Origin: Actinoplanes ianthinogenes
Lineage (GTDB): Bacteria; Actinomycetota; Actinomycetes; Mycobacteriales; Micromonosporaceae
Reading direction: 5' to 3'
Assembly (NCBI RefSeq): GCF_018324205.1
Contig: NZ_AP023356.1
Location: 7,193,501-7,257,500, forward strand
DNA length: 64,000 bases
The position numbers and the translations under genes were made by a program. Positions 1 to 9,498 of this stretch are shown here, in pieces (the stretch's first letter is position 1; every line of letters starts with the position of its first letter). The notes under the pieces are model-generated. The model worked only from the letters and a program-made list of their open reading frames with translations, made no database searches and was not told the DNA's origin.

Positions 1-70
1 CCGTGTCCCGCGTGGCGTCCGGCGCCGGGCCGGGCAGCACCGCGCCGGCCTCCAGCAGCCCGTCACTCAT
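1..70 (-). CDS. N-terminal fragment of a third giant DUF4132-linked paralogue (truncated by window edge)
   Basis: An ATG at 70 overlaps the stop of the gene ending at 67 in the ATGA arrangement used throughout this operon. The 23 visible codons read MSDGLLEAGAVLPGPAPDAT and a little more, closely matching the first residues of the next gene upstream in the transcript (MTEALLEAGAILPGPPAGD). This shows that the paralogue array continues past the left edge. Only the start is visible, so length and function cannot be given. Confidence 0.7.
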   Translation of the reverse strand, partial: MSDGLLEAGAVLPGPAPDATRDT

Positions 71-3000
71 CGGCTTGCCTCCAGGTGGTAGCGGGGCTCG
101 TCGCCGTCCAGAACGCGGGCCCAGGCCATGCCGAACTGCCGGGGCAGCGACGTCAGCACCAGCAGCGTCCCGTCCAGGTCGGCCAGCCCTCGCAGCTTCC
201 AGGTCTCGACCGGCCGGTGCGGCGCCCGGGCCGGACGCCACGCACCGGGCAGGAACACCGGCCGGCCGGCCCGTTCCCGTTTGCCGGCCACCACCAGCCC
301 GGCGTCGATCAGCGCCTGCTGTGCCCGGCGCAGCTCGGCGGGTTTCCAGCCGTTCCAGCCCTGGACCGCCTTGTCCGTCGGATCCGGCAGCGCGAGCACC
401 TGCAAGTAGTACGCCGCCGCGCCGGCGTCCAGCCCGTGCCGCTGCCGCACCTCGTCGACCACCGCGGGCAGGCTGACCCGCGGGTCGCGGGGATCACCGG
501 CGGCGCCCTCCGGGGTGGTCACCGCGTGCTCGATCAGCCCGGACAGCAGGATCCGGATCGCCACCGCCAGGTCTTTGCCGACCATGCCGATCGCCGGGTC
601 GTCCGGCCCGGTCAGACGCGCCGGCGCGAGGGTGACCGAGACGTGCCCGCTGTCCTCCTCGACGAGGAGCGCCGGACCGGCTTCGGGGCGGTGCTCCCGC
701 CGGTACCACGCCTGGCCGACCCGCAGGTCCGGGTCGCGCAGCCGCTCGCGGACCAGCCGCAGCGCCTCCGGCAGCGCGGCGCGCAGCGGGTCGTCCCAGG
801 TCAGGTTGTAGGCCAGCCAGGGGAGCGCGATCGCGGCGGCCCGCAGGTGGTCCTCGTCGAAGAGCCCGTCGGTGGTCAGCCAGTCACCGGGACCCGGCGC
901 CGCGATCACCCGCAGCAGCTCACCCGCCGGCGGCGTGCCGACGAGGCGGGCCAGTCCGGCGACCAGGTCGTCCGGCACGGCGGCACGGCGGCCCCGGATG
1001 GCGAGCCAGGCCGCGGCGATCGCGGCCACGTCGGGCCCCCGCTCCCACAGGGCGGCCGGGTCGGCCGGCATCGCCGCGTCCAGCAGCGCGACCCGCTGGG
1101 CGTGGCTCAGGTCGCGCAGGCCGCTCCGGGCCTCCCTGGCCTGGGTGGCGGTCAGGCCGAGCAGGGTGCGCTGGCCGGCGCTCAGGAACGCCGCCTCCCG
1201 CCGGTCGATCCCGGGCAGCCCGGCGAGCAGCAGGATCGCCTGGGCCCGGGACATCCCGGTCGCCTCGGCCAGGTCCGTGGCCGCCTCCGGCCGCCAGGGG
1301 ACCGGACCGCGTTCGTCGAGCAGTTCGAGGTACGCCCCCAGCCGCCGGCCGCCGAGCCGCCCGCTGGGCCGGAACGCCTCGCGCACCTCCCGCCCGGGCC
1401 CGCCGGGCAGCGTGAACACCCCGTCCGGCGCCAGCTGGACCGCACCGCGCAACCAGCAGTGACTCGCCTCGTACTCATACCCGTGGCACGGGAACAGCAC
1501 GGTGAGCCGTCCCCCGTCCCGCATCCCCCGGACCGGGGTGTCGATGCTCTGCTCCTCGCCCACCTCCAGCACCTGGACCGGCGCCCCGCCCCCGTCGAGC
1601 GGCGTCCCGGAGATCAGGTGGAGCAGCACGGCCAGCGCGGTCCGGTCCGCGTCCGGGGTGGCCGGGGACGCCGCCCGCAGCGCGACCGCGCCGAGGCCGG
1701 CCAGCAGCGGCGCCCAGGCCGGGACGACCGGCGGGATCAGCCCCGGCTCGGCCGCGTCCGGGTCGGCCAGGATCGCGCCGACCGCGGCCACCTGGGACAG
1801 CAGGCTGCTCTGGCGCCCCCCGCAGGTCCAGCCGGTGAGTCCGTCCCACGCCGTGGTGAGCGCCTCGTCGGTGATCGTCGAGTGCTCCGGTTCGGCCGTG
1901 TCCGACCCGGTCAGCTCGCGGACCAGACCGCGCACGGGCGCGGGCAGGCCGGTCGCGTCGAGCGGATCGTATGCCCGGTCGAGCGCGTGGCGCAGGCTGA
2001 GCAGCAGGCGTGCCCGCAACTCCGGGTCGGCCACGACCGCGGCCAGGTCACGGCGGCCGGCGCCGGTGTCGGCCACCCACTCGTCGATCGCGAATCCGAA
2101 ATCCGCGCGGGTGGCGCCGATGTCGACCGGCACCCCCGCGGCCACGCAGACGTCGAGGACGTCGAGGTCGACCAGGGAGGGGTAGGGCGCCAGCGTGGCG
2201 CCGCCCTCGGCGATCAGCCGGGGCGCCAGCCGCTCGACCAGCCCGAGCAGCGCCGCCTGCCGGCCACGGCCGGAGTGATAGTGGCTCAGGCCGAGGAACC
2301 TCTCGAGCCAGCGGGCGGCCGGGACGCCGGCGTCCCCGCTGACCAGGTCGTCGGCCGCCCCGGTGGCCTCCAGCAGCTCCAGCCACTGGTCGCGCATGTC
2401 GGTCCGCCAGCCCGGCGGGTCCGGCAGGACCTCCAGCAGCCGGGTCCGCAGCCCGGCGTCCCGCTTGCCGAGGCGGATCAGCACCGGGCGGAGGGCTTTC
2501 CACACCGCCGGGTGCGACCGGAGCGTCGACGGAGCGGCCAGCAGCAGCGCCACCACCTCGCCGGTCTCCCGGTCGGCGTCCAGCCCGGCCGCCCTGGCGA
2601 GCCGCGCCAGGTCGGAGACCAGGCCGGCGTGCGGCGGCAGCCCGCCCGTGATCCGCCGCAGCGAGAGTGTCTTGACCAGCTCGTACGCCTCCGCGGCCGG
2701 CCGCCGTGCCGCGACCTCCCGGGCGTACGCGGTCAGCATCGTCGCGGGCAGCCCACCGGCCAGCGCGAACTCCACGTGCACGTCACGCACCCGGTCCTCG
2801 TCGACGCTCAGCCCGTGCACCTGCTCGGCCCGCCGCGCCTCGGTGAAGCAGGTCCCGGCCATCCGCGGGTTGTCGGCCGCCAGGAACGCCCGCCCGGCCT
2901 GCTCCCAGAACGTCGGCAGCAGCTCCGGCGCGGCCGCCCCGAGCCGCCGCGCCAGCGTCGCATAGCCGTCGCGCGCGTTGCCGGGCTTGTGCCGGGCCGT

Positions 3001-3315
3001 GCGGGCGAGCCGCTCCATGTCCTTGACCAGGGCCAGCGCCTGCCGGCCGTGCGCCGGGGCATGCACCAGCGCCCAGGCCGGGAAACCGAGCGCCGGCCGC
3101 CGCCCGTGTCCGACGGTGATCGCCCCGGCCGTGGTGCAGCCGAGGAACTCCATGCTCAGGTCCTCGGCCGGGCCGACGGTGGCGCCGGTCAGCCGCACCA
3201 CGGTCCGCCCGTCCAGCGCCGGATGCCGGTAGGCGCGGGCGGTGATCGCGTCCGCGCCGTCGCCGGCCGGCGGGCCGGGCAGGATCGCCCCGGCCTCCAG
3301 CAGCGCCTCGGTCAT
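67..3315 (-). CDS. Giant uncharacterised protein, DUF4132-linked paralogue (1082 aa)
   Basis: Function unknown. The start MTEALLEAG overlaps the stop of the upstream paralogue by four bases (ATGA), which fixes the start and implies translational coupling. From about residue 25 to the C-terminus it aligns by eye with the 1551-aa neighbour: the segment around RAYRHPALDGRTVVRL, the conserved SMEFLG and FPAWAL motifs, the EAYELVKTLSLRR segment, and the closing VETWKL and PRYH motifs. It lacks the roughly 480-residue central block of that neighbour. No signal peptide or membrane segment is seen, so it is probably cytoplasmic. The alpha-helical, Ala/Leu-rich text suggests a repeat scaffold. The operon also encodes a DUF4132 protein. 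Confidence 0.85.
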   Translation of the reverse strand: MTEALLEAGAILPGPPAGDGADAITARAYRHPALDGRTVVRLTGATVGPAEDLSMEFLGCTTAGAITVGHGRRPALGFPAWALVHAPAHGRQALALVKDMERLARTARHKPGNARDGYATLARRLGAAAPELLPTFWEQAGRAFLAADNPRMAGTCFTEARRAEQVHGLSVDEDRVRDVHVEFALAGGLPATMLTAYAREVAARRPAAEAYELVKTLSLRRITGGLPPHAGLVSDLARLARAAGLDADRETGEVVALLLAAPSTLRSHPAVWKALRPVLIRLGKRDAGLRTRLLEVLPDPPGWRTDMRDQWLELLEATGAADDLVSGDAGVPAARWLERFLGLSHYHSGRGRQAALLGLVERLAPRLIAEGGATLAPYPSLVDLDVLDVCVAAGVPVDIGATRADFGFAIDEWVADTGAGRRDLAAVVADPELRARLLLSLRHALDRAYDPLDATGLPAPVRGLVRELTGSDTAEPEHSTITDEALTTAWDGLTGWTCGGRQSSLLSQVAAVGAILADPDAAEPGLIPPVVPAWAPLLAGLGAVALRAASPATPDADRTALAVLLHLISGTPLDGGGAPVQVLEVGEEQSIDTPVRGMRDGGRLTVLFPCHGYEYEASHCWLRGAVQLAPDGVFTLPGGPGREVREAFRPSGRLGGRRLGAYLELLDERGPVPWRPEAATDLAEATGMSRAQAILLLAGLPGIDRREAAFLSAGQRTLLGLTATQAREARSGLRDLSHAQRVALLDAAMPADPAALWERGPDVAAIAAAWLAIRGRRAAVPDDLVAGLARLVGTPPAGELLRVIAAPGPGDWLTTDGLFDEDHLRAAAIALPWLAYNLTWDDPLRAALPEALRLVRERLRDPDLRVGQAWYRREHRPEAGPALLVEEDSGHVSVTLAPARLTGPDDPAIGMVGKDLAVAIRILLSGLIEHAVTTPEGAAGDPRDPRVSLPAVVDEVRQRHGLDAGAAAYYLQVLALPDPTDKAVQGWNGWKPAELRRAQQALIDAGLVVAGKRERAGRPVFLPGAWRPARAPHRPVETWKLRGLADLDGTLLVLTSLPRQFGMAWARVLDGDEPRYHLEASR

Positions 3316-6300
3316 CGCGTGTGCTCCGTCAGGTCGTGGTAGCGGGGCAGGTCGCCCGCGGTGATCCGGGACCACGCCGCGGCGAACAGCGCCGGCAGGC
3401 TCCGCGGGACGAACAGCACCTGACCGCGGTCCCGATAGAGCGGCAGTTTCCAGGTCTCGACCGGCAGCCGCGGGGCCTTGGCCGCCTGCCAGCCGCCGGG
3501 CAGGAAGACCGGCCGGGCGGCCCGCTCCCGCTTGGCCGCCACCACCAGGCCCGCCTCGGTCAGGGCGGTCTGCGCCTGGCGCAGCGCCGCGGTCTTCCAG
3601 CCGTTCCATTTCGGTACGGCCTTGTCCGTCGGATCCGGCAGCGCGAGCAACTGGAGGTAGTACGCCGCGGCGTCGGTGTCCAGCCCGAACCGCTCGCGCA
3701 CCTGGTCGACCAGCTCCGGCACGCTCACCCGCGGATCGTGCGGATCCCCGGTCGCCCCGGCCGGGGTGGTCAGCGCCTCGTCGATCCAGCCGGACAGCAC
3801 GATCCGCAGGGCGTCCGCGGTCGGCTCGTCGATGAAGCCGAGCGCCGGGTCGTCCGCCCCGGACAGTTTCGCCGGCGCGACGTAGACGGTCGTCCAGGTG
3901 GCGTGGTTGTTCTCCTCGACCAGGGCCGGCCCGGCGTCCGGGCGCTGCCCGGTCTGGAACCACCCGTGCCCGACCAGCAGGTCCGGGTGCCGCAGCCGTT
4001 CGCGGACCAGCCGCAGCGCCCCGGGCAGCGTGGCCCGCAGCGGATCGTCCCAGGCCAGCCTGTACGCCAGCCAGGGCAGGGCGACCGCGGCGGCGTTCAG
4101 GTGGCGCCCGTCGAACGGCACCCCGTGGTCGGCGCCCATCCGCGCGCCCTGCCCGGCCAGCAACCGGCCGTCGCTGCTCAGCCAGTCGCCGGGCGTCGGC
4201 TCGGCGATCGCCTGCACGATGCTCGCCGCCAGGTCCCGATCGACGACCCGGGCCAGCTCGGCGACCAGGTCCTCGGGCACCGGCACCCGCCGCCCGCGGA
4301 TCCGGATCCACTCCCGGGCGATCGACGCCACGTCCGGCCCGTCGGTCCACAGGGCCGCCGGGTCGGTGGGCATCGCCGCGTCGATCAGAGCGACCCGTTG
4401 CGGCCCGGTCAGCGTGCGCAGGGCGGCGTGTGCCACCTTGGCGTGCGCGGCGCTCAGCCCCAGCGTGGCGCGTTGCCCGGCGGTCAGGAAGTTCGCCTCC
4501 CAGGAGGCGATCGACGGCAGCCCGGCCAGCAGCAGGACCGCCTCGGCCCGGGTCATCCCGGCGGCCTCGGCCAGCGCCTCCGCGGCGGCCGGCCGCCACG
4601 GCGCCGGCCCGCGCTCGGCGAGCAGGGTCAGGAACGCGGTCAGCCGCTCGCCGGCCAGCCGCCCGCTGGGCCGCAGCTCCTGCTCGACGGTGCACCCGGC
4701 GGGCGGGGTGAACGCGCCGTCGGCGGCGATCTGGACCACCGTCCGGTCGTCCTGGTCGCCCACCCGGAAGTAGTACCGCTGGCCGACCGGCAGCAGTGCG
4801 GTGACCTGCCCGCCGTCGCGGTGGACCGGCGCGGGCGGAGTGTTCCCCGGGTGGGTGACCGCCAGCACCCGCAGTGGCGTGCCGCCGTCCAGCGGGGTGC
4901 CGGCCACCGTGCCGAGGAACGCGGCGAGCGCCTGCCGGTCGTCGTCGCCGGTGGCCGGCGACGCCGCCCGCACCGCGAGCGCGCCCAGCCCGGCCAGGAC
5001 CGGCGCCCAGTTCGGCGGGACCGCGGGCAGGGACTCCGGCTGGGCGCCGGCCAGGATCGTGCCCAGCGCGCCGACCTGGGTCAGGATGTCGTAGCGGATC
5101 TCCGGCCTGCGGTCGTAGCCGTGATACTGATCCCGGTCGAACCCGCACAGGCCGGCCCAGGCCGCCTCCAGCGCGGTGTCGGTGGCGGCCGGCGCCGGGG
5201 CGGGCGCGGCGGCCCGGTCGGTGAGGTGCCCGGGGATCTCGGCGATCCGGCGGCGCATCCGGACCGCCCGGGCCACCACCTCGACGATGCGTTCCCGCAG
5301 CGTGGAGTCGGTGACCGCGGGCAGGTGGGCGGCGACGTTGGCCTCGACGGCGGCTTTGACGTCGGCGGTGACGGTGATCTCGTCGTCGACGGCGAGCAAC
5401 GCGGCCGCGGTCGGCTCGTCCAGAGCCCGCAGCGCGGCCGACCCGGCCGCGTCGCGCGCCCGCAGCCCGTGCCACCAGGCCAGCGGCGGCAGCGTGGAGG
5501 TGCCGTCGGACATCTGGGCGAGCAGGTGCCCGCCGTCCGCGGTCCAGATCTGGAGGTGCCCGCGCGGGTGGCCGGCCAGCCGGGTGACCGGCAGCGGGTC
5601 GGTCGCGCCGGGGAGCAGGACCGCGCCGCTGAGCCGGGTCGTGCCGGTGTGCTGCCCGAATCGGATCAGGGTCTGCTCCGGCACGGTGACCCGGCGGCCG
5701 TCGATGCCCTCGCCGGTCTGGTCACCGGCGGCGCTGACCTCGGCCCGCCAGCCCACCATGCCGTCGCGCCAGCCCAGCGGCGACCCGGCGAACCCGGCCG
5801 GAGCCGGGCGCAGGTGGCAGACCTCGGCGATCAGCGGCCGGTCACCGGAGGCGAGGAACGCGGGCACGCTGACCCGGCCGGCGTCGCCGGTCCGCGGGTC
5901 GAACTCCCGCCACTGCCACCGGTCGCCGTACGCCATGCCGTCGGCCGGCTCGCACCGCCAGAACGCCTGCCCGTCGGTGGCCAGCGGGTACAGCGTCGAG
6001 GGACGGTGCCGGTCACCCGGATGGATCGGCAGGGTGCCGGTGGTGGCGCCACCACCGGGCAGCGGCAGCTGCACCGTCGCGACGCCCCAGCGGGCCGGGG
6101 TGAATCGCAGGTCGCCCTCGAAGATCTCGTCCGGGCGCGACGACCAGTACGACCCGCTGGTCTCCCAGTTCCACGCCGAGACCAGCAGGTCGCCGTCGAC
6201 GAGCCGGCACGCGCAGTCGCGGAACGGCTGCCCGGTGCGGGGCAGCCGGAACACGTGCTCGGTGACCCCGCCGCCCGGCGTGAGGATGTGCGCGGAATGG

Positions 6301-7967
6301 TGGTCGTGCACCACGAGCTCCGGCCAGGCGTCGCCGAACTGGACGCGGTGCTTCTGTTTCGCCGCCTCCTGATAGTCCGGCCAGGCCAGCTCGACCGGCA
6401 GGCCGGCTCGCAGGGTGCGGGTCACCAGGGCCGGCAGGTCGACGGTCAGCAGCCGGCGGAAGCCGTCGGGGGCGAGCGCCATCCCGGCCGGCGACCAGAG
6501 CGCGGCCAGCTCGGTCAGGTCGTAGTCGAGGCTGGCGATGGTGCCGTCACCGGCCCGCGTGGTGCGCTCGGTGAGCATCTCGACCAGCAGGTCACGGACG
6601 CCGGCCGCGCCGAACGCCTGCCGCAGCGTCTCGTCGGGCAGCGCCGGGCCGGTCAGCGAGCGGCCGTCGCGCAGCCGGGCGATCGCGGTCCGGACGCTGC
6701 GGGCCAGCACCGCGCGCCACCGGGGGTCGGCCGCGACCGCGGTCAGGTCGCGGCGGCCCGGCCGGTCGTCGCGCGCCCAGTCGTCCAGCGAGAAGTCCTG
6801 AATCGTGTCCGGCTGGCCGAAAGTGATCGGCACGCCGGCGGCCAGGCACGCGTCGAGGACGTCGAGGTCGGCGTGCCATGGGGTGCTCGCGATCCGCACA
6901 CCGCCCTCGGCGGCCAGCCGGGGCAGCATCCGGCCGACCAGGTCGAGCAGTCGCGCGGAGCGCCGGTGCCGCCAGCCGGAGCGGCGCGAGGCCAGCAACC
7001 GCTCCAGCCAGCGGGCCGCGGTGCCGTCCGCGGGGCCGGTGGCGGTCAGGGCGGCGACCGCGGTGGAGTCCTCGAGCAGCTCCAGCCACTGGTCGGTGAG
7101 GTCGGTGTCGTAACCCGGCGGGTCCGGGATGATCTGCAACAGCCGGGCTCGCGCGGCGGCGTCGCGCTTGCCGAGCCGGACCAGACTCTTGCGATACGCC
7201 TTCCAGACCGACGGGTGGGAGCGGGCCACCGCCGGGTAGCCGAGCAGCCGGGCGGCCACCTCGTCGGCCTCCCGCTCGGCGTCGAGCCCGGCGGCCCTGG
7301 CGAGCCGGGCCAGGTCGGCCGCCATCGACGAGTGCGGCGGCAGCCCACCCGCCACCCGTCGCAGCGACAGGGTCTTGACCAGCTCATACGCCTCTGCGGG
7401 TGGCCGCCGGTCGACGACCTCACGGGTGTACGCGGTGAGCATCGTGGCGGTCAGCGCCCCGGCGAACGCGAACTCCAGGTGCACCTCCCGCACCCGGTCC
7501 TCGTCGATGACCAGCCCGTGCACCTGCTCGGCCCGCCGCGCCTCGGTGAAGCAGCTGCCGGCCATCCGCTTGTTGTCCCCGGACAGGAACGTGCGTCCGG
7601 CCTGCTCCCAGAACGTCGGCAGGAACTGCGGCGCGGCCAGGCCGAGCCGCTCGGCCAGCGCGCGATAGCCGTCGACCGCGGTGCCCGGCTTGCTCCGGGC
7701 GGTGCGGGCGAGCTTCTCCATCTCCTTGACCAGGGCGAGGGCGTGCCGCCCGTTCGCCGGGTCGTGGATCAGCGCCCAGGCCGGGAAGCCCAGCGCCTGC
7801 CGCACCCCGTGGCCGACGTCGGCCGAGCCGGCCGCCGCGAAGCCGAGGAACTCCATGCTCAGGTCCTCGGCCTGGCCGAGGCTCGCTCCCACCAGCCGCA
7901 CCACGGTGCGGTCCCCGAGCACCGGATGCCGGTACGCCCGGGCGGTCAGCACCTCGACGTCGCTCAT
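3312..7967 (-). CDS. Giant uncharacterised protein with central insertion, DUF4132-linked paralogue (1551 aa)
   Basis: Function unknown. The start MSDVEVLTARAYRHP overlaps the preceding stop by ATGA. N-terminal (about 1-435) and C-terminal (about 925-1551) parts align with the 1082-aa downstream gene. Between them lies an extra block of roughly 480 residues, rich in Trp, Gly and Asp turns (for example GHLQIWTADGG), that reads like beta-propeller or other beta-rich repeats. A Pro/Ala linker (APAPAPAATDT) marks the end of the insertion. No signal peptide is seen. The two genes look like an old duplication followed by insertion or loss of a domain. It is likely to work with the DUF4132 protein encoded immediately upstream. 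Confidence 0.85.
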   Translation of the reverse strand: MSDVEVLTARAYRHPVLGDRTVVRLVGASLGQAEDLSMEFLGFAAAGSADVGHGVRQALGFPAWALIHDPANGRHALALVKEMEKLARTARSKPGTAVDGYRALAERLGLAAPQFLPTFWEQAGRTFLSGDNKRMAGSCFTEARRAEQVHGLVIDEDRVREVHLEFAFAGALTATMLTAYTREVVDRRPPAEAYELVKTLSLRRVAGGLPPHSSMAADLARLARAAGLDAEREADEVAARLLGYPAVARSHPSVWKAYRKSLVRLGKRDAAARARLLQIIPDPPGYDTDLTDQWLELLEDSTAVAALTATGPADGTAARWLERLLASRRSGWRHRRSARLLDLVGRMLPRLAAEGGVRIASTPWHADLDVLDACLAAGVPITFGQPDTIQDFSLDDWARDDRPGRRDLTAVAADPRWRAVLARSVRTAIARLRDGRSLTGPALPDETLRQAFGAAGVRDLLVEMLTERTTRAGDGTIASLDYDLTELAALWSPAGMALAPDGFRRLLTVDLPALVTRTLRAGLPVELAWPDYQEAAKQKHRVQFGDAWPELVVHDHHSAHILTPGGGVTEHVFRLPRTGQPFRDCACRLVDGDLLVSAWNWETSGSYWSSRPDEIFEGDLRFTPARWGVATVQLPLPGGGATTGTLPIHPGDRHRPSTLYPLATDGQAFWRCEPADGMAYGDRWQWREFDPRTGDAGRVSVPAFLASGDRPLIAEVCHLRPAPAGFAGSPLGWRDGMVGWRAEVSAAGDQTGEGIDGRRVTVPEQTLIRFGQHTGTTRLSGAVLLPGATDPLPVTRLAGHPRGHLQIWTADGGHLLAQMSDGTSTLPPLAWWHGLRARDAAGSAALRALDEPTAAALLAVDDEITVTADVKAAVEANVAAHLPAVTDSTLRERIVEVVARAVRMRRRIAEIPGHLTDRAAAPAPAPAATDTALEAAWAGLCGFDRDQYHGYDRRPEIRYDILTQVGALGTILAGAQPESLPAVPPNWAPVLAGLGALAVRAASPATGDDDRQALAAFLGTVAGTPLDGGTPLRVLAVTHPGNTPPAPVHRDGGQVTALLPVGQRYYFRVGDQDDRTVVQIAADGAFTPPAGCTVEQELRPSGRLAGERLTAFLTLLAERGPAPWRPAAAEALAEAAGMTRAEAVLLLAGLPSIASWEANFLTAGQRATLGLSAAHAKVAHAALRTLTGPQRVALIDAAMPTDPAALWTDGPDVASIAREWIRIRGRRVPVPEDLVAELARVVDRDLAASIVQAIAEPTPGDWLSSDGRLLAGQGARMGADHGVPFDGRHLNAAAVALPWLAYRLAWDDPLRATLPGALRLVRERLRHPDLLVGHGWFQTGQRPDAGPALVEENNHATWTTVYVAPAKLSGADDPALGFIDEPTADALRIVLSGWIDEALTTPAGATGDPHDPRVSVPELVDQVRERFGLDTDAAAYYLQLLALPDPTDKAVPKWNGWKTAALRQAQTALTEAGLVVAAKRERAARPVFLPGGWQAAKAPRLPVETWKLPLYRDRGQVLFVPRSLPALFAAAWSRITAGDLPRYHDLTEHTR

Positions 7968-8824
7968 GCGGCCTGCTCCTCCTCGACCGCGCGGCCGGCG
8001 TGCAGGTGAGCGGCCATCCGCAGGCCCTCGGACCAGGCGACCGGCGGCACGTCGGCGATGGCCAGCTGCTCGCCGGCGGCGTCGGTGAAGGAGAGCTCGG
8101 AGAGCACCGTCTCGTAACCCGGGTCGCCGTCGCCGATCCACACCGACGCGACGACGCTGCGGCCGTCCTCCCAGATCCGGCAGACGGCGGTGCCGCCCTG
8201 CACCCGGTAGCCCGCCGAGGTGGCCCGGGTCTGCGCGTGCCGCAGCTCCTTGAACGCGGCATCGGCATAGCGCCGGAGCTCGCGCTGCTGCTCGGCCGGG
8301 TCGGCCGGCTTGTGCCAGACCTCCCGGAACAGCTGGAGGGTGCCCTGCTCGACGCCGAGGTCGGCGGCGAACTCCCGGAGGTCGTCCAGGTCGGGCAGCC
8401 GCACCGGGTGCGGGATCAGCACCTGCTCGGTGGTGATCCGGGTCGACTCGCCGTCCAGGTCGACCACGCCGAGGCCCTTGTCCTGGTCGGCGTCGCGCAG
8501 CAGGGCCGCGGCGGGGGAGTCGGCGCCGACCGGGACGACCACGAGGTCCCGCAGCACCGCCCGCCACGCCTCGTCGGCCCACACCTGCGCGATGAGCGCG
8601 ACCGGCACCGGCAGCGACCGGATCATCCAGCGCTCGACCTCGGCCCGGCAGGTCTCCTCGTGCCGCTGGAGCCACTCGACCAGCTGCCGGAGACCGGCCA
8701 CCGCCTCGTGATCCTTGATCGCCTTGGGCAGGCTCTTCAACGCCTTGCCCTCGCTCGTCCGGGCGATCACCCGGCGCCCGTCGATGCTGACCTCGTAGCC
8801 GGCACCCGCCGGAACCCAACCCAT
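7964..8824 (-). CDS. DUF4132 domain-containing protein (286 aa)
   Basis: First gene of the operon. The ATG at 8824 (MGWVPAGAGYEV) has a GAGGGGG ribosome site about ten bases upstream. It carries the features I recall for DUF4132, the C-terminal module of WGR/MolR-type proteins: a KALKSLPKAIKD helix near residue 25, a W-x-R stretch around residues 80-95 ending in VVVPVGAD, and a terminal strand pattern closing with IADVPPVAWSEGLRMAAHL. A stand-alone DUF4132 protein ahead of giant paralogues suggests a multi-subunit complex. The biochemical role of the family is not established. No membrane segment is seen. The stop overlaps the next start (ATGA). Confidence 0.75.
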   Translation of the reverse strand: MGWVPAGAGYEVSIDGRRVIARTSEGKALKSLPKAIKDHEAVAGLRQLVEWLQRHEETCRAEVERWMIRSLPVPVALIAQVWADEAWRAVLRDLVVVPVGADSPAAALLRDADQDKGLGVVDLDGESTRITTEQVLIPHPVRLPDLDDLREFAADLGVEQGTLQLFREVWHKPADPAEQQRELRRYADAAFKELRHAQTRATSAGYRVQGGTAVCRIWEDGRSVVASVWIGDGDPGYETVLSELSFTDAAGEQLAIADVPPVAWSEGLRMAAHLHAGRAVEEEQAA

Positions 8825-8891
8825 CGCCACCAACCCCCTCGCCGAAACGTGAGGCGGATTGTGCCAGTGGGCACCGACAGTTTTCCGGAGA

Positions 8892-9461
8892 TCAGCCGCC
8901 GTACTCCTCGACGATCTGCGCACCCGGGCCGGCGTTCCAGTACAGCGTGACGGCCGAGGCGTGCGAGGGCCCGGCGAGCCGGACGACGACCAGCGTGTTG
9001 CTGCGCCTGGTCACCGTCACCGTGTAGCCGGGCACGGGTTCGGTGCCGACCACGTCGATCCGGGTCGACGAGTACGCGGCGATCACGTCGCCGCCCTCGG
9101 CCTCGACCCGGTAACGCGGCCGCAGGTCGGGCGCCGTCGGCGACGGGCTCGCCGACGGGGTGGCCGAGGGCCGGGACGGCGTCGGCCGCGGGGTCGCCGG
9201 CCTGGTGGTCGCCGGGCTGGACGGCTTCCGGCGCGACCGGGACGGCGAGCTGCTCGGCGGCGGCGTGGACGGCGTGACCGAGGGCAGGGCGTCGGCGGCG
9301 CCGAACCGGACCTCGGTGTACCGGCGGTTCACGTCGATCGCCACGGGCGCCTCGTCGGTGATCGCGGGCGCGACGCCGAGCCGGACACCGAGCCACGAGA
9401 CGGTGACGGCGGCGACCGCGGCGGACAGCCACGCCAGGACGAATCGCCAGCTACGGCCCAT
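8892..9461 (-). CDS. Membrane-anchored extracytoplasmic protein with Ser/Thr/Pro linker (189 aa)
   Basis: Unknown function. ATG at 9461 preceded by AAGGAGG seven bases away. Residues 8-30 form one transmembrane or uncleaved signal segment (FVLAWLSAAVAAVTVSWLG). A short domain follows, then a Ser/Pro/Thr/Arg-rich linker (about 65-115) and a C-terminal beta-rich domain of about 75 residues ending QIVEEYGG. The arrangement is typical of a wall-spanning stalk with an external domain. It is divergent from the response-regulator gene with only 37 bp between starts, so the two promoters must overlap the coding regions or each other. It may be an output or accessory sensor of that two-component system, but this is inference from position only. 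Confidence 0.75.
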   Translation of the reverse strand: MGRSWRFVLAWLSAAVAAVTVSWLGVRLGVAPAITDEAPVAIDVNRRYTEVRFGAADALPSVTPSTPPPSSSPSRSRRKPSSPATTRPATPRPTPSRPSATPSASPSPTAPDLRPRYRVEAEGGDVIAAYSSTRIDVVGTEPVPGYTVTVTRRSNTLVVVRLAGPSHASAVTLYWNAGPGAQIVEEYGG

Positions 9462-9498
9462 GGTGACGGCCCTCCTTGTGGATCGATAGATTGAGGCC

